Positions 41,398 through 50,152 of a stretch of DNA of 64,000 nucleotides are shown here, one piece after another. The position numbers and the translations under genes were made by a program. Source of the DNA: JAWKHR01 sp041394725. Lineage in GTDB: Bacteria > Acidobacteriota > Vicinamibacteria > Vicinamibacterales > SCN-69-37. The notes below the pieces were generated by a model, which was not told where the DNA came from, made no database searches, and saw only the letters and a program-made list of their open reading frames with translations. The stretch is taken from contig JAWKHR010000027.1 of the NCBI GenBank assembly GCA_041394725.1, forward strand, positions 1 to 64,000, in the 5' to 3' direction. The number at the start of each line of letters is the position of its first letter. The first letter of the stretch is position 1.

Positions 41398-41642
41398 TCG
41401 TCGTCGGTGGATTCGTCGTCGGCGTCGGCGTCCGACAGGTCGTCGAACTCGTCGCCCCAGGGAGAGGCCTGCGGTCCCGGCACGATGCCGGCGATGTCCG
41501 GGTCGACCCCGTCGGGCACGGCGGGTCCGCCCATGGCCTTGCGGGCCTTGGCTTCCTGCCGCCGCGCGGCCTTTTCCTTCTGTTTTTCCTGCCGTGCGCG
41601 CTCGCGCGCGCGCTTGTTCTGCGTCGGACGGGACTTCTGCAT
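41391..41642 (-). CDS. Small charge-segregated protein of unknown function
   Basis: 83 residues from the ATG at 41642, with GGAGG 4-5 nt before it. Residues 1-36 are nearly all Lys/Arg/Gln/Glu/Ala helix-formers (QNKRARERARQEKQKEKAAR); residues 60-83 are Asp-rich (DEFDDLSDADADDE). It converges on and overlaps the LysR stop by 7 bp. No family was recognised; nucleic-acid binding by the basic half is a guess. Confidence 0.6.
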   Translation of the reverse strand: MQKSRPTQNKRARERARQEKQKEKAARRQEAKARKAMGGPAVPDGVDPDIAGIVPGPQASPWGDEFDDLSDADADDESTDDDQ

Positions 41643-41722
41643 CAAACCTCCGCTGGACTGGCCCGGCGTTCAGGGGTCCTGCGATCCTGACTATTTTAGT
41701 CCATCCGCCCTGGGCCTGCCGA

Positions 41723-41759
41723 GGGCGGACGCGTCCGCCCCCCCGAAACGCGCTATCAT
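41723..41759 (+). promoter_or_regulatory. RRM gene promoter with 18-bp palindrome
   Basis: GGGCGGACGCGTCCGCCC (41723-41740) is a perfect palindrome overlapping the -35 position of a TATCAT -10 box (41754-41759). The predicted transcript then has a 5' leader of about 165 nt before the ATG at 41929, long for this window. Confidence 0.45.
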
Positions 41760-41928
41760 CAAGTGTCCGCTCAGCCCGCCGCTGACATCGTCACAGAGTC
41801 GACCGAGGGTCCTCGTTCTCCTCTTGCCCCTGCAGCAGTTCGTGGATGGTCCACCGGCTGACGCGTCCTGTCGGGTCGCGAATCGCGCCCGGCAGCGCCC
41901 GTGCGGACATCGGCATGCGTGAGGAACC

Positions 41929-42306
41929 ATGAATCGCAGACTCTACGTCGGCAACCTGTCCTTCAACACGGAAGAAGACGCCATCCAGGCGCTGTTCGGA
42001 GAAGTCGGAGAAGTCGAATCCGTCCGGCTGATGCGCGACCGGGCCACCGGCCAGTCGCGCGGCTTCGCGTTCGTCGAGATGGCGAGCGAGGAAGCCGCCC
42101 AGGCGGCCATCGACCGATTTCACGAGTCGGAGCTCGACGGCCGGCGTCTGACGGTCAACGAGGCCCGGCCGCAGACGCCGGGCGGCGGCGGCTTCGGCGG
42201 CGGAGGCCGCGGGGGTGGCGGCTTCGGCGGCGGGGGCGGGGGTGGTCGCGGCGGCTACGGCGGCGGTGGTGGCGGCGGCGGCCGCCGGCGCGAGCCGCGC
42301 TGGTAG
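41929..42306 (+). CDS. RRM-type RNA-binding protein with glycine-rich tail
   Basis: 125 residues. RNP2 'RLYVGNLSF' and RNP1 'RGFAFVEM' are intact, so RNA binding is expected. Residues 84-118 are almost only Gly with Phe/Tyr/Arg (RGG-like). This matches bacterial glycine-rich cold-shock RNA-binding proteins. RBS GAGGAA precedes the ATG. The long leader may allow thermal or self-regulation. A strong hairpin follows 20 bp after the stop. Confidence 0.92.
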   Translation: MNRRLYVGNLSFNTEEDAIQALFGEVGEVESVRLMRDRATGQSRGFAFVEMASEEAAQAAIDRFHESELDGRRLTVNEARPQTPGGGGFGGGGRGGGGFGGGGGGGRGGYGGGGGGGGRRREPRW

Positions 42307-42326
42307 AGGCTCGTCCGGCACGACAT

Positions 42327-42364
42327 CGGGAGTCGTTCCTTCGGACTCGAAGGAACGACTCCCG
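42327..42364. terminator. 17-bp perfect hairpin; GACACCGGGAGTC family, copy 2
   Basis: CGGGAGTCGTTCCTTCG, loop GACT, then the exact inverse to 42364. It begins with CGACATCGGGAGTC, a variant of the dispersed palindrome family. It lies between the convergent RRM and PEBP genes and is likely a bidirectional terminator, although a long T-run is absent. Confidence 0.65.
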
Positions 42365-42371
42365 GTCTGAC

Positions 42372-43001
42372 CTAGTTCATCCGGCGATACCGGCCGACGG
42401 CGGTCGCCTTCGCGCGAACGTGGCCGGCCATCGCGGCCTCGACCGAGGAGCGGGTCGCCGCGGGTGAAGCCCCGACCGCGGGCACCTCGACGCGCGCGTC
42501 GAGCGCAAACACTTCAATCAGGTAGTGGTGCTCCGGCCCGGATGCCGGTGCCGCGGGTCCCCGGTAGTACGGGCCCGTGGCGCTGATCTGCCGCGATCCG
42601 TCCGGCAGCTCCGGCCCCTGGGGCTGCCCTTCGGCCAGCCCGGTCGCCGCGGCCGGGATGTTCCAGACCAGCCAGTGCAGGACGTCGTCGCTGCCGCCGG
42701 CCGTGGGCGCATCCAGATCGTGCATCAGGACGGCGAACGTGACGACGCCGTCGGGCGCGCCGGTCCAGCGGAGCGCCGGCGACGTCTCGGGTCCCGCCTG
42801 GGTGAACCGCTCGGGGATCACCCCGCCGTCGGGCCATGGCGTCTCGAGCGTCATCACTTGAATCGCCCCTCGCCCGCCCCCTCGACCCCGCTGGCCAACG
42901 CCCGCCGCCACGAGCGACACCCCAAGCCCCAAGACCATCACCCCGGCCACCCACCATATCCTGTGGCCGAAAAAGACTCCCGGTGTCTTTTTCGCGGTCA
43001 T
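42372..43001 (-). CDS. PEBP/YbhB-YbcL family protein, membrane-anchored or exported
   Basis: 209 residues from the ATG at 43001. N-terminal helix 'WWVAGVMVLGLGVSLVAAG' is a signal or anchor. PEBP motifs: 'IPERFTQAGPETSPALRW', 'FAVLMHDLDAPTAGGSDDVL' and 'HWLVWNIPAAA'. The first codons (MTAKKTPGVFFGHR) are encoded by a copy of the palindrome family. The start overlaps the stop of the DUF1028 gene (ATGA), so translation is coupled. Ligand unknown; the family binds phospholipid-like anions. Confidence 0.88.
   Translation of the reverse strand: MTAKKTPGVFFGHRIWWVAGVMVLGLGVSLVAAGVGQRGRGGGRGAIQVMTLETPWPDGGVIPERFTQAGPETSPALRWTGAPDGVVTFAVLMHDLDAPTAGGSDDVLHWLVWNIPAAATGLAEGQPQGPELPDGSRQISATGPYYRGPAAPASGPEHHYLIEVFALDARVEVPAVGASPAATRSSVEAAMAGHVRAKATAVGRYRRMN
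42969..42993. repeat. GACACCGGGAGTC palindrome family, copy 3 (half element inside coding start)
   Basis: GAAAAAGAC, 7-nt loop TCCCGGT, GTCTTTTTC: a 9-bp perfect hairpin within the first ten codons of the PEBP gene. The core GACTCCCGGTGTC is shared with the copies at 33576 and 60595. Confidence 0.7.
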
Positions 43002-43840
43002 TTGTAGTCGCGGGGCTGCGCGCGGCGCCACTCGTCGTAGCGGAGGCGGAGCGTCTTCACCGGGTTGAGGTTCTCGCCCGCCTTGATGGCGCCCGGGCCG
43101 GTGTTGTCACCGGGCTGCGAGACGGTGATGTACATCGCGTACTGGCCGTCGTTGTGCGACTCGCCGTTCGTGTCCGTCGGCTCGGCCATGAGGATGTAGG
43201 CGACGTGCGCGGTCTTGCCGTCGCACGGGATTGCCGGCTTGAGGCCGTTGGCGGGCCACGGCGGGCATTCGCACCGGCTGTCGCCGCCCGATCCGTCCGC
43301 GGCTTCCATCGCCGCCATCACCCGGTCGGTCAACGCGCCCGTCGTGTTGAGAAACGCCTGCACGGCGTGCGGCACGACCTCGCCGGGTCGGAGGATGTTG
43401 CCCTGGATCGAGTAGTAGATGTCCGTGCCCGGAACCCGGCCCTGGATGTCCTGCGACACGTAGCCGTTCGTGAGCCCCGAGTGCCCGGCCGTGCGGCCCT
43501 GCAGGTCCACGATCCCGAACTGCCGCGACTGGAACGCGGGATCCTGGCTCAGCATCGCCATGATCTGATCGGGCGGCGTGCCCTTCTGGAGTTCGCGGAA
43601 CACCAGCATCTGGTTGGCGTGCGTGCCGTCCACGCTCGCCTGGCAGGCCGCCACGCCCTTGCCGGGCACGACGACCGCCTGGACGCCCTTGAGGAACTGG
43701 TCGTCCCGGTTGACGCAGGTCGCCGACGCGATCACGACCCGGCCCGTGCCGAGGTCCACGGCGACGACCGACCACGTCGCCCAGGCGGACGACGGGAGGA
43801 GGAGCAGCGCGGCGAGACAGCCCAGCAGGGATCGGCGCAT
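42998..43840 (-). CDS. Secreted DUF1028 family protein
   Basis: 280 residues from the ATG at 43840; signal peptide 'MRRSLLGCLAALLLLPSSAW'. The mature start 'ATWSVVAVDLGTGRVVIASA' with 'CVNRDDQFLKGVQAVVVPGK' is the DUF1028 hallmark, an Ntn-hydrolase-like fold. 'TNGYVSQDIQGRVPGTDIYY' and a Cys cluster (CECPPWPANGLKPAIPC) follow. Activity is not established. It lies 10 bp downstream of the DUF4412-like gene. Confidence 0.88.
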   Translation of the reverse strand: MRRSLLGCLAALLLLPSSAWATWSVVAVDLGTGRVVIASATCVNRDDQFLKGVQAVVVPGKGVAACQASVDGTHANQMLVFRELQKGTPPDQIMAMLSQDPAFQSRQFGIVDLQGRTAGHSGLTNGYVSQDIQGRVPGTDIYYSIQGNILRPGEVVPHAVQAFLNTTGALTDRVMAAMEAADGSGGDSRCECPPWPANGLKPAIPCDGKTAHVAYILMAEPTDTNGESHNDGQYAMYITVSQPGDNTGPGAIKAGENLNPVKTLRLRYDEWRRAQPRDYK

Positions 43841-43850
43841 GCCCGGCAGT

Positions 43851-44699
43851 CTACTCCCGTCCGGGCCCGAGCGTCTGGCGGCGATAGTCCTTGGGCGGCT
43901 GGAAATCGGTGGCGGCCATCGCCTGCTGGCGGGCACTCTTCAGCCGCGTCTCCCGCGTCGCCTTCCCCTGCTCGTCGAGCTCGCGCGTCAGCACCGGGAA
44001 GCCGTTGAGCGCGTTCATGTCGAACATGCCCTCGTCCATGGCGTTGCCCATCGGCAGGCCGCTCTGGGCCATCGTGTCCATCAGCTTCTTGCCGAACTCG
44101 GCCATCTTCTGGAACGCCGGCCGCGCCTCGGCGGCGCCGTCGATGCTGCTCCAGCCGGCGACCCACAGTTCGCGCAGCCGGCGGCTGCCGCGCATCGCCT
44201 CCCACTTGACGGCCGCGTAGCCGGCCTGGGTTCCGCGCTCGCCCGTGTTGCGCATGGTGACGGGCTCGGCCGGAGCGCCGCCGCCCATCGCGCCCATGCG
44301 CTCCTTCATCATCTTCTCCATCATCGCGCGCTGGCTCTCGGGCACGTTCTTGAGGGCCTCCTGCATCTTGGCCATCGCCGCGCCCATCTGGCCGGCCAGC
44401 TGCTCGAGCGTGGCGGGGTCCATGACGGTGTAGGTCTTCGACTGGTGATTGACCATCACCATCTCGTCCGTGTCGCCGTGGAAGATGATCTCCTGCGCGC
44501 CGTCGGCGGTCGCGAGCGACACCTTGATGTTCGGGCCCTCCACGGCAATCGTGGAGGTCTCGACCGGTGCGTTCGCCCGCGTGAGGTCCTTGACCTCCAT
44601 CTCGAACACGACACCGGGATTGGCGCCGCGCTCCAGCGCGATCACCGAGGTGGCAAAGACGACCGGCGCGAGCGCCAGCCAGAGAGCAGGCTTTCTCAT
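43851..44699 (-). CDS. Secreted DUF4412-like protein
   Basis: 282 residues from the ATG at 44699 (GGAGGACATGTC upstream). Signal peptide 'MRKPALWLALAPVVFATSVI'. The body has beta-rich segments ('VFEMEVKDLTRANAPVETST', 'HGDTDEMVMVNHQSKTYTVM') around a Met/Glu helix (MMEKMMKERMGAMGGG). Layout is like the protein at 581-1561. First gene of an apparent operon with DUF1028 and PEBP. Function unknown. Confidence 0.78.
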   Translation of the reverse strand: MRKPALWLALAPVVFATSVIALERGANPGVVFEMEVKDLTRANAPVETSTIAVEGPNIKVSLATADGAQEIIFHGDTDEMVMVNHQSKTYTVMDPATLEQLAGQMGAAMAKMQEALKNVPESQRAMMEKMMKERMGAMGGGAPAEPVTMRNTGERGTQAGYAAVKWEAMRGSRRLRELWVAGWSSIDGAAEARPAFQKMAEFGKKLMDTMAQSGLPMGNAMDEGMFDMNALNGFPVLTRELDEQGKATRETRLKSARQQAMAATDFQPPKDYRRQTLGPGRE

Positions 44700-44848
44700 G
44701 ACATGTCCTCCACGGACCCGAGGGTGGAAATCGGATGCGCTGTTCGTAAGCATACATGGGCTCAAGCGCAGCGATGGCGATTCACCCGTCACGCGGTAGA
44801 CTGGGACCGCCAGCGATCACCTCGTCGAAATCGACGGAGATCGTCTCC

Positions 44849-47350
44849 ATGTCCGTCCGTCCGCCCCGTCCCGTCGCCACCGGGCTCGCGATCGGGCTCG
44901 CGTCCGCCATCGCCGTCGCGGCGGGCTGCACCACCGGTGCCCCCGGGGACGCGACCGTCCGCTCCCGAACGTCCACGTCCGGCGTCCGCGGCGCGCCGGC
45001 GGCCGTGGCCGACGCCTATGACGCCGACAGCTGGTTCCGGCTCCAGCGCGCGTACCCGACGGGCCGCGTGCCCGACGCCGGCACGCTCGACCGGGCGATG
45101 CGCGCGCGGCAGCCGCGCGACGGCATCCGCCCGCGCCTCAACCTGCCGGGCGAGACGTGGGTGTCGATCGGCCCGCGCCCCATCGTGACGTCGGGTCATC
45201 CATACGCCGGGCGCGTGACGACGCTCGTCACGCATCCGACCGATCCGAACACGCTCTACCTCGGCGCCGACAGCGGGGGCCTCTGGCGCACGACGGACGC
45301 CGGCGCCACCTGGACCGCGCTCACGCCGGACCTGCCGGTCCCGGCGATCCAGTCGCTCGCGATCGACCCGGTCGATCCCCGGCTGCTCTACGCGAGCACG
45401 ATCCAGCGGACCTACGGCACGCGGTGGCTGCGCTCGACCGACGCGGGCGCGACGTGGTCGGTCGAGTCCATCACGACCGCCGCGGGCCAGACGCTCTCGC
45501 CGTCGCTCTGCTCGGTCAACGTGTACAAGGCCTGCATCCCGCCGTCGTCGGGCCGCATCATCGTGGAGCCGGCGCACGCCGGGTCGGCCGCGACGAGCAC
45601 GATCTACTACGCCGGCGTGAGCCACCTCCTGCGTTCCGACGACAGCGGCCGCACGTTCCGCCCGGTCCTGGCGCTCGCCGACGACCTGGATTTCGCCGGG
45701 GCCGACGCCGCGAACGTGCACCCGGAAGCCGAGTTCATCCGCGACGTCGCGCTCGACCCGGTCCGGCCGGACCACCTCTACGTCGCGGTCGCCCAGCCGC
45801 GCTGCACGACGGACGCCTGCGACCGGATGCGGAGCGACGTCCTGCTCTACCGCACGATCGACGGTGGCGCGCACTGGACGCGCCAGCCCATCGGCAGCCT
45901 CGCCGAGTACGCGCTCGGGAACACGCGTTACGCCGATCCGGGCGCGGTCTACGTGCCGCGCGTGCGCCTCGCGATCGCGCCGTCGGCGCCGGACGTGGTG
46001 GCGCTGGCCTTCCGCGACGAGATCCTCGGCCGGCCGCGCGTCTACCGGTCGGCCGACGCGGGCGCGACCTGGGCGGAGACGTCGCCCCCGGCCTCGGCGC
46101 TCACCTGGCCGCTGGCGCTCGCGATCGCGCCGGGCGCGCCGGACACCATGTACGTCGGCAGCAGCACCAACTACCGCACCACCGACGCGGGTGCCACCTG
46201 GGTGACCCTGGGCGGCACGCACGCCGACAACATCACCTTCGCGTTCGACGCCGCCGGCACGCTCCTCGTCGGCAACGACGGCGGGATCTTCAAGCTCGCG
46301 CCGTCGCTCGCCTTCACGCCCCTGCATCGCGCGCTGCCGATCACCGAGTTCTACTCGGTGGCCGCGCACCCGTCGAACCCGCTGCTGCTCGCGGGCGGCA
46401 CGCAGGACAACGGGACGGTGGTGTTCCAGGGCGCGCTCGGGTGGTCGCTCATCACGGGCGGCGACGGCGGCGACACCGTCTTCGATCCCAGGCCCGGGAC
46501 CACCACGCTCTACGCCGAGGTGGAGTGGTACTTCATCGACGGCGCCAACGTGTTCCAGTTCTACCGGTGCGAACCGGCCGGCTGCCTGAATCGCGTCGCC
46601 GGCCTCGACCGGACCGTCGGCGGGCCGTTCATCCCGCGCATGGCGCTCGACCCGTCGAGCCCCGCCACGATCTGGCTGACCGCCGAGAAGCTCTTCCGCA
46701 CGGACTCGCGCGGCGACGCGTGGACCGCGGCCTCGTCCTCGATCGCGAACGACGAACGCTGCTGGATCGATCCCGTGGCGGGCCGCACGTGCGCGCCCGC
46801 GCGCTACTTCACCGCCGCGGTCGTCGCGCCCACCGCCTCGCAGACGGTCTACGCCGGCGCCCTGAACGGCGACGTCCGCGTCACGCGCGACCGTGGCACG
46901 ACCTGGCAGAGCGTCGCCGGCCCCGACGCCGGTCCCCTGCCCGTCCGCGCGGTGAACGACATCGTCGTGGACCCCCTCGCGGCGGGCACGGCGTTCGTCG
47001 CCTACTCGGGCTTCGACCAGGCGGGCTCCGGCCGCGGCCACGTCTTCCGCACGACCGACACGGGCGCGACGTGGCGCGACGTCACCGGCACCCTGCCGGA
47101 CGTGCCGGTCAACACGCTCCTCATCGACCCGGACTCGGCCGTCACCGGCACGCCGCGCGTGCTCTACGCGGGCACGGACATCGGCGTGTTCCGCGCGACC
47201 ATCACGGACGCCGACGTCGTGTGGACGCCCTTCGGCGGCGGGCTGCCGCCGGTCGTCGTCAACCGGCTCGCCTACAACGCGAGCGCCCGCCAGCTGCTCG
47301 CCGCCACGTACGGTCGCGGCATCTGGGCGATCTCCACGCGGTTCAGGTGA
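44849..47350 (+). CDS. Secreted BNR/Asp-box beta-propeller lipoprotein
   Basis: 833 residues from the ATG at 44849; the signal ends in a lipobox-like 'AIAVAAGCTT'. At least eight Asp-boxes (S/T-x-D-x-G-x-T-W) are visible, for example 'RTTDAGATWTALTP', 'RSTDAGATWSVES', 'RSADAGATWAETSP' and 'RTTDTGATWRDVTG', which mark the blades of a sialidase/sortilin-type propeller. No catalytic residues of sialidases were identified. Probably a surface-binding protein. The next gene starts 9 bp later. Confidence 0.85.
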   Translation: MSVRPPRPVATGLAIGLASAIAVAAGCTTGAPGDATVRSRTSTSGVRGAPAAVADAYDADSWFRLQRAYPTGRVPDAGTLDRAMRARQPRDGIRPRLNLPGETWVSIGPRPIVTSGHPYAGRVTTLVTHPTDPNTLYLGADSGGLWRTTDAGATWTALTPDLPVPAIQSLAIDPVDPRLLYASTIQRTYGTRWLRSTDAGATWSVESITTAAGQTLSPSLCSVNVYKACIPPSSGRIIVEPAHAGSAATSTIYYAGVSHLLRSDDSGRTFRPVLALADDLDFAGADAANVHPEAEFIRDVALDPVRPDHLYVAVAQPRCTTDACDRMRSDVLLYRTIDGGAHWTRQPIGSLAEYALGNTRYADPGAVYVPRVRLAIAPSAPDVVALAFRDEILGRPRVYRSADAGATWAETSPPASALTWPLALAIAPGAPDTMYVGSSTNYRTTDAGATWVTLGGTHADNITFAFDAAGTLLVGNDGGIFKLAPSLAFTPLHRALPITEFYSVAAHPSNPLLLAGGTQDNGTVVFQGALGWSLITGGDGGDTVFDPRPGTTTLYAEVEWYFIDGANVFQFYRCEPAGCLNRVAGLDRTVGGPFIPRMALDPSSPATIWLTAEKLFRTDSRGDAWTAASSSIANDERCWIDPVAGRTCAPARYFTAAVVAPTASQTVYAGALNGDVRVTRDRGTTWQSVAGPDAGPLPVRAVNDIVVDPLAAGTAFVAYSGFDQAGSGRGHVFRTTDTGATWRDVTGTLPDVPVNTLLIDPDSAVTGTPRVLYAGTDIGVFRATITDADVVWTPFGGGLPPVVVNRLAYNASARQLLAATYGRGIWAISTRFR

Positions 47351-47358
47351 GGCGCATC

Positions 47359-47814
47359 ATGCGACGCTCACGCCTCACCATTCGCGCTCATGCCCGCGCT
47401 CTCGTTCTCGCCCTCGCCGTGGCCGCCGCCACCTGCGGCGGCAACAGCCCGACGACGCCCAGCCCGAGCGGCGCGAACGTGGCGGGCACCTGGTCCGGCA
47501 GCTGGCAGTACGTCACCGCCGGCACGACCGTGACCGACACGGTCTCGGCCACGCTCACGCAGAACGGCAGTGCCGCCACCGGCTCGTGGGCGGCCGCGGG
47601 CGGCGCCGGTGGTCAGCTCTCGTTCACGACGACGGGCGCGCTGACCGGCACCATCACGATCAGCCAGACGGCGCTCGGCGGGCTCAACTGCAGCGCCAGC
47701 ACGACGATCTCGGGGTCGTCCAGCGCGTCGGTGATTTCATTCACGCTCGGCACGCTGCCCTCCACCGGCGCGTGCGCGTGGGCGACGAACCAGCAGTTCT
47801 CGCTGACGCGCTGA
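47359..47814 (+). CDS. Small Ser/Thr-rich lipoprotein
   Basis: 151 residues. 'ALVLALAVAAATCGGNSPTTPSPSG' (given in part) is a lipoprotein signal with Cys near 27. The rest is Ser/Thr/Gly-rich beta-strand sequence: 'AGTWSGSWQYVTAGTTVTDT' and 'TGTITISQTALGGLNCSAST'. It resembles many acidobacterial small lipoproteins. Same operon as the propeller gene. Function unknown. Confidence 0.75.
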   Translation: MRRSRLTIRAHARALVLALAVAAATCGGNSPTTPSPSGANVAGTWSGSWQYVTAGTTVTDTVSATLTQNGSAATGSWAAAGGAGGQLSFTTTGALTGTITISQTALGGLNCSASTTISGSSSASVISFTLGTLPSTGACAWATNQQFSLTR

Positions 47815-47840
47815 GCACGGCGGTGGCGGCTGGCGATCCC

Positions 47841-48075
47841 GGGTTCACCATGCAGGCCATGCAGGGCATGCAGTTGACCGTGAGGGCGGCTGGACGGGAA
47901 AGACGAGGCGCGTGGGGGGGCGAGAGGGGCGGGGGGCCCGCCCCTCGTCCCCCCGCACGCGCCTCTGCGTCTTTCCCGACCGGCCTTTCAGGCCGGTCGG
48001 CGGGCTCGCCCGCCGTCCAGCCGCCCGAGTCCCGGCAGCCGCAGTACCAACCTGCATGGCCTGCATGGTTGACCC
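47841..48075. repeat. 235-bp nested imperfect palindrome
   Basis: Outer arms 47841-47865 and 48051-48075 match 23/25 as inverse copies. Inside, GGCGGCTGGACGG (47885-47897) mirrors 48011-48024, and a ~40-bp arm from 47896 (GGGAAAGACGAGGCGCGTG...) mirrors 47937-47979. Two more small hairpins sit in the right half (GACCGGCCTTTCAGGCCGGTC region 47978-47998; GGCGGGCTCGCCCGCC region 47999-48014). No gene is seen. It may be a MITE-like element or a very strong bidirectional terminator. Confidence 0.7.
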
Positions 48076-48096
48076 GGAATGCAGGCTTTGCCCGCG

Positions 48097-48993
48097 TCAC
48101 GGCGCCGGGGGCGACAGGCTGGCCGCGAACTCGGGTTTCGTCTCGGTGAGGATGGCGAGGATCGCGGTGCGGTCCTCGGCCGACAGGCGCGCGAAGCGCG
48201 GATCCGGATCGCCGTCTCGAAGGATCGAGACCAGGCGCCGGTACACCTGGCGACGCAGCACATCCGGCAGCGCGTCGAAGGCCGGCGAGTAGATCAGGTA
48301 GCTCAGCGGGTAGCGGAACAGCCGGCGCTCCAAGTCGAGGTCGCGGAGCGACCGGCCCCGCGCGTCGCGGGGCCCGCGTCGCGGTGAATCCCTCGGCGAA
48401 GCCCGACGTGCCCGCGATCCGGTTCGGCAGCGGCGCCTCCCCGACCAGCAGCAGGGCCTCGACGAGCGGCTCGGCCATCTCGGCGATCCGATCCGGCGCG
48501 GCCGCCGTCGCGTCCCCGCCGGCCGCCCGATCCAGCGCCATGCGCGCATCCCAGCCCGCGCGCGTCAGCGCGTTCTGCACCGTCACCTGATGCTCCAGCA
48601 CCAGCAGCGCGACGATGTCGCTCGTGGCGACGGGATACGGTGAGGTGTCGAGCACGCCGTCCAGCGACGCGAGCGTGCCGACGCGAATCTCGTCGAGGTG
48701 ATCGAGCGAGGCGGCGTCCTTCGCGATCAGGTTGCCGAGATGCGCCTCCCCGCCCGGACGCCCCGTCACGAACCAGCCACCCCAGCGGCTGCGGAGGGGC
48801 GTCCTGTGGCTCGTCAGGATCCAGCCCTCGTGCGAGATCAGGTCCCCCGATCGGCCGGTGTATCCGAACCGGTGATGAACCGCGGCACCCCGCCGCCGTT
48901 CATCGTCAGCGAGTCGTGGCACTGAGGGGGGTTGCAGGCGAGGCAGCGGCCGAGCGTGGCGAGTCGAGAAACGCTACGGCGCGCCGGGACACC
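48097..48993 (-). pseudogene. Decayed secreted cytochrome-c-domain-like gene with frameshifts
   Basis: Reading 5' to 3' on the minus strand, three frames give one continuous protein: 'RCLACNPPQCHDSLTMNGGG' (C-x4-C-H haem-like), then after a shift near 48867 'YTGRSGDLISHEGWILTSHR' with 'SRWGGWFVTGRPGGEAHLGN' and 'SDIVALLVLEHQVTVQNALT', then after a shift near 48380 'LFRYPLSYLIYSPAFDALPD' and 'LTETKPEFAASLSPPAP' to 48097. Similar uninterrupted proteins in this type of organism carry a CxxCH haem site. The upstream boundary is approximate. Confidence 0.6.
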
Positions 48994-49980
48994 GCCGGGC
49001 GTCGCTGCCCGCGGCGCGACCTGGTGTGCAGGAAGGGCCGACAGGACGGCGAGCGTCGCGTCCAGACGGGTCGAGGACCAGAACCAGACGTGTCGCGACC
49101 CGGATCGAAAAGTCCGGCGGCGCCATCAGTCCGCGGTCTGCACCACGCGGACAGTCTGCGCCTGTGGTCACGTCTCGTGCATGACCAAGTCAGACTCGAC
49201 GGGTGGCGGGTCTCGCCGCGTCGAATGCAAGAGGCGAAGCCGGCCACCGCAGGCATGGTCTCGTCGAAGTCCGGACGTGTCACCAGCCTGCGCCCATGCG
49301 ACCGCAAAACGTCGACGACGTCGATAGGGCGGGGCGCAGGGGCCGCGAGAGCGACGCCGAGGCGCCCAGGTCCCTTCGATCTAGCCGCGACGGAACAGCC
49401 GAGCCGTCGAGCCAGGTTCGCGCGTCGGCCGACAGCCGCCTCACGGCAAGGGCGGTGGCCACGCCCCGAGCGCATGCCACTAGACCGACTACACGTCCCA
49501 GGCGCCCGCGGCGTTCGACATGTGCCAGTCGCAGTCAGGTGCCATGCACATCCGAGGGGAACATTCGGCGTTCATCCGTAGCGGAAGGGGAACGGCTGCT
49601 CCGCGCGGTCGGCGATGGCCAGCGCGGCAGGTGACGCAGTAGTACAAATGTCCGCATCATGGACGGGGCGGCCGTGCAGGGCCAGTCACTGCCGCGCAGA
49701 GCCCCCGCGTTTGATCTAGCCAGCGCATGGCGCGCGCAGTGCCATCTTCAAAGTGCAAGCGCGAGCGTCGAGCGGACCGGCCATCGAATGGTCGAAGAAC
49801 GAATGCGAGCCACGGGCTGAGAAGGATCGTCCTGTAGGATCGACCGCCAAGCCGAGGTCCCAGGGGCCCGGTCAGGGTCCCATCCCGCAGGTCGATTCCA
49901 GGGGGTCCTCGCCTGAAGCGCCAGATGGGAGGTGCATGACTCCGGCCCAAAAAGGCTTCCGGGCAAGCCGAAAACAACAA
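48994..49980. other. About 1 kb without a recognisable gene
   Basis: All frames are shadow-like: no start with an RBS, no signal peptide and no family motif. Third-position GC bias, strong elsewhere, is absent. It may be the eroded 5' part of the pseudogene or old insertion debris. A VATRLVLVLD-type hydrophobic run on the minus strand near 49090 is too short to assign. Confidence 0.5.
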
Positions 49981-50020
49981 CCGGATCGCGCGGAGGTCGC
50001 GCAGGGCTGCGCCGATCCGG
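49981..50020 (+). ncRNA. Candidate structured leader RNA (three-way-junction-like)
   Basis: CCGGATCG (49981-49988) pairs perfectly with CGATCCGG (50013-50020). Between them CGCG-gaggt-CGCG and GCA-gggc-TGC can form two inner hairpins. A further GC-rich stem (about 50040-50095) follows before the EF-hand gene at 50153. The structure matches no riboswitch class known to me; it may be only a stable leader. Confidence 0.3.
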
Positions 50021-50152
50021 CACAGGGCCGGGGAATCCGGGGCGCAGGGCAGGACAAACGGGCACCGGTTCCGGTCCTGCGCGGGCCCGACGGGCATGGG
50101 CCTTGCTGTCTTCAGGCCGGACGTCTCCGGGACGTTCCTGAAAGGACGCCAC

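Noticed and set aside
45157..47350. Long alternative plus-strand frame across the propeller gene
   Set aside because: It is rich in Arg/Pro/His and has no domains. Only its last part (47359-47814) is a real gene.
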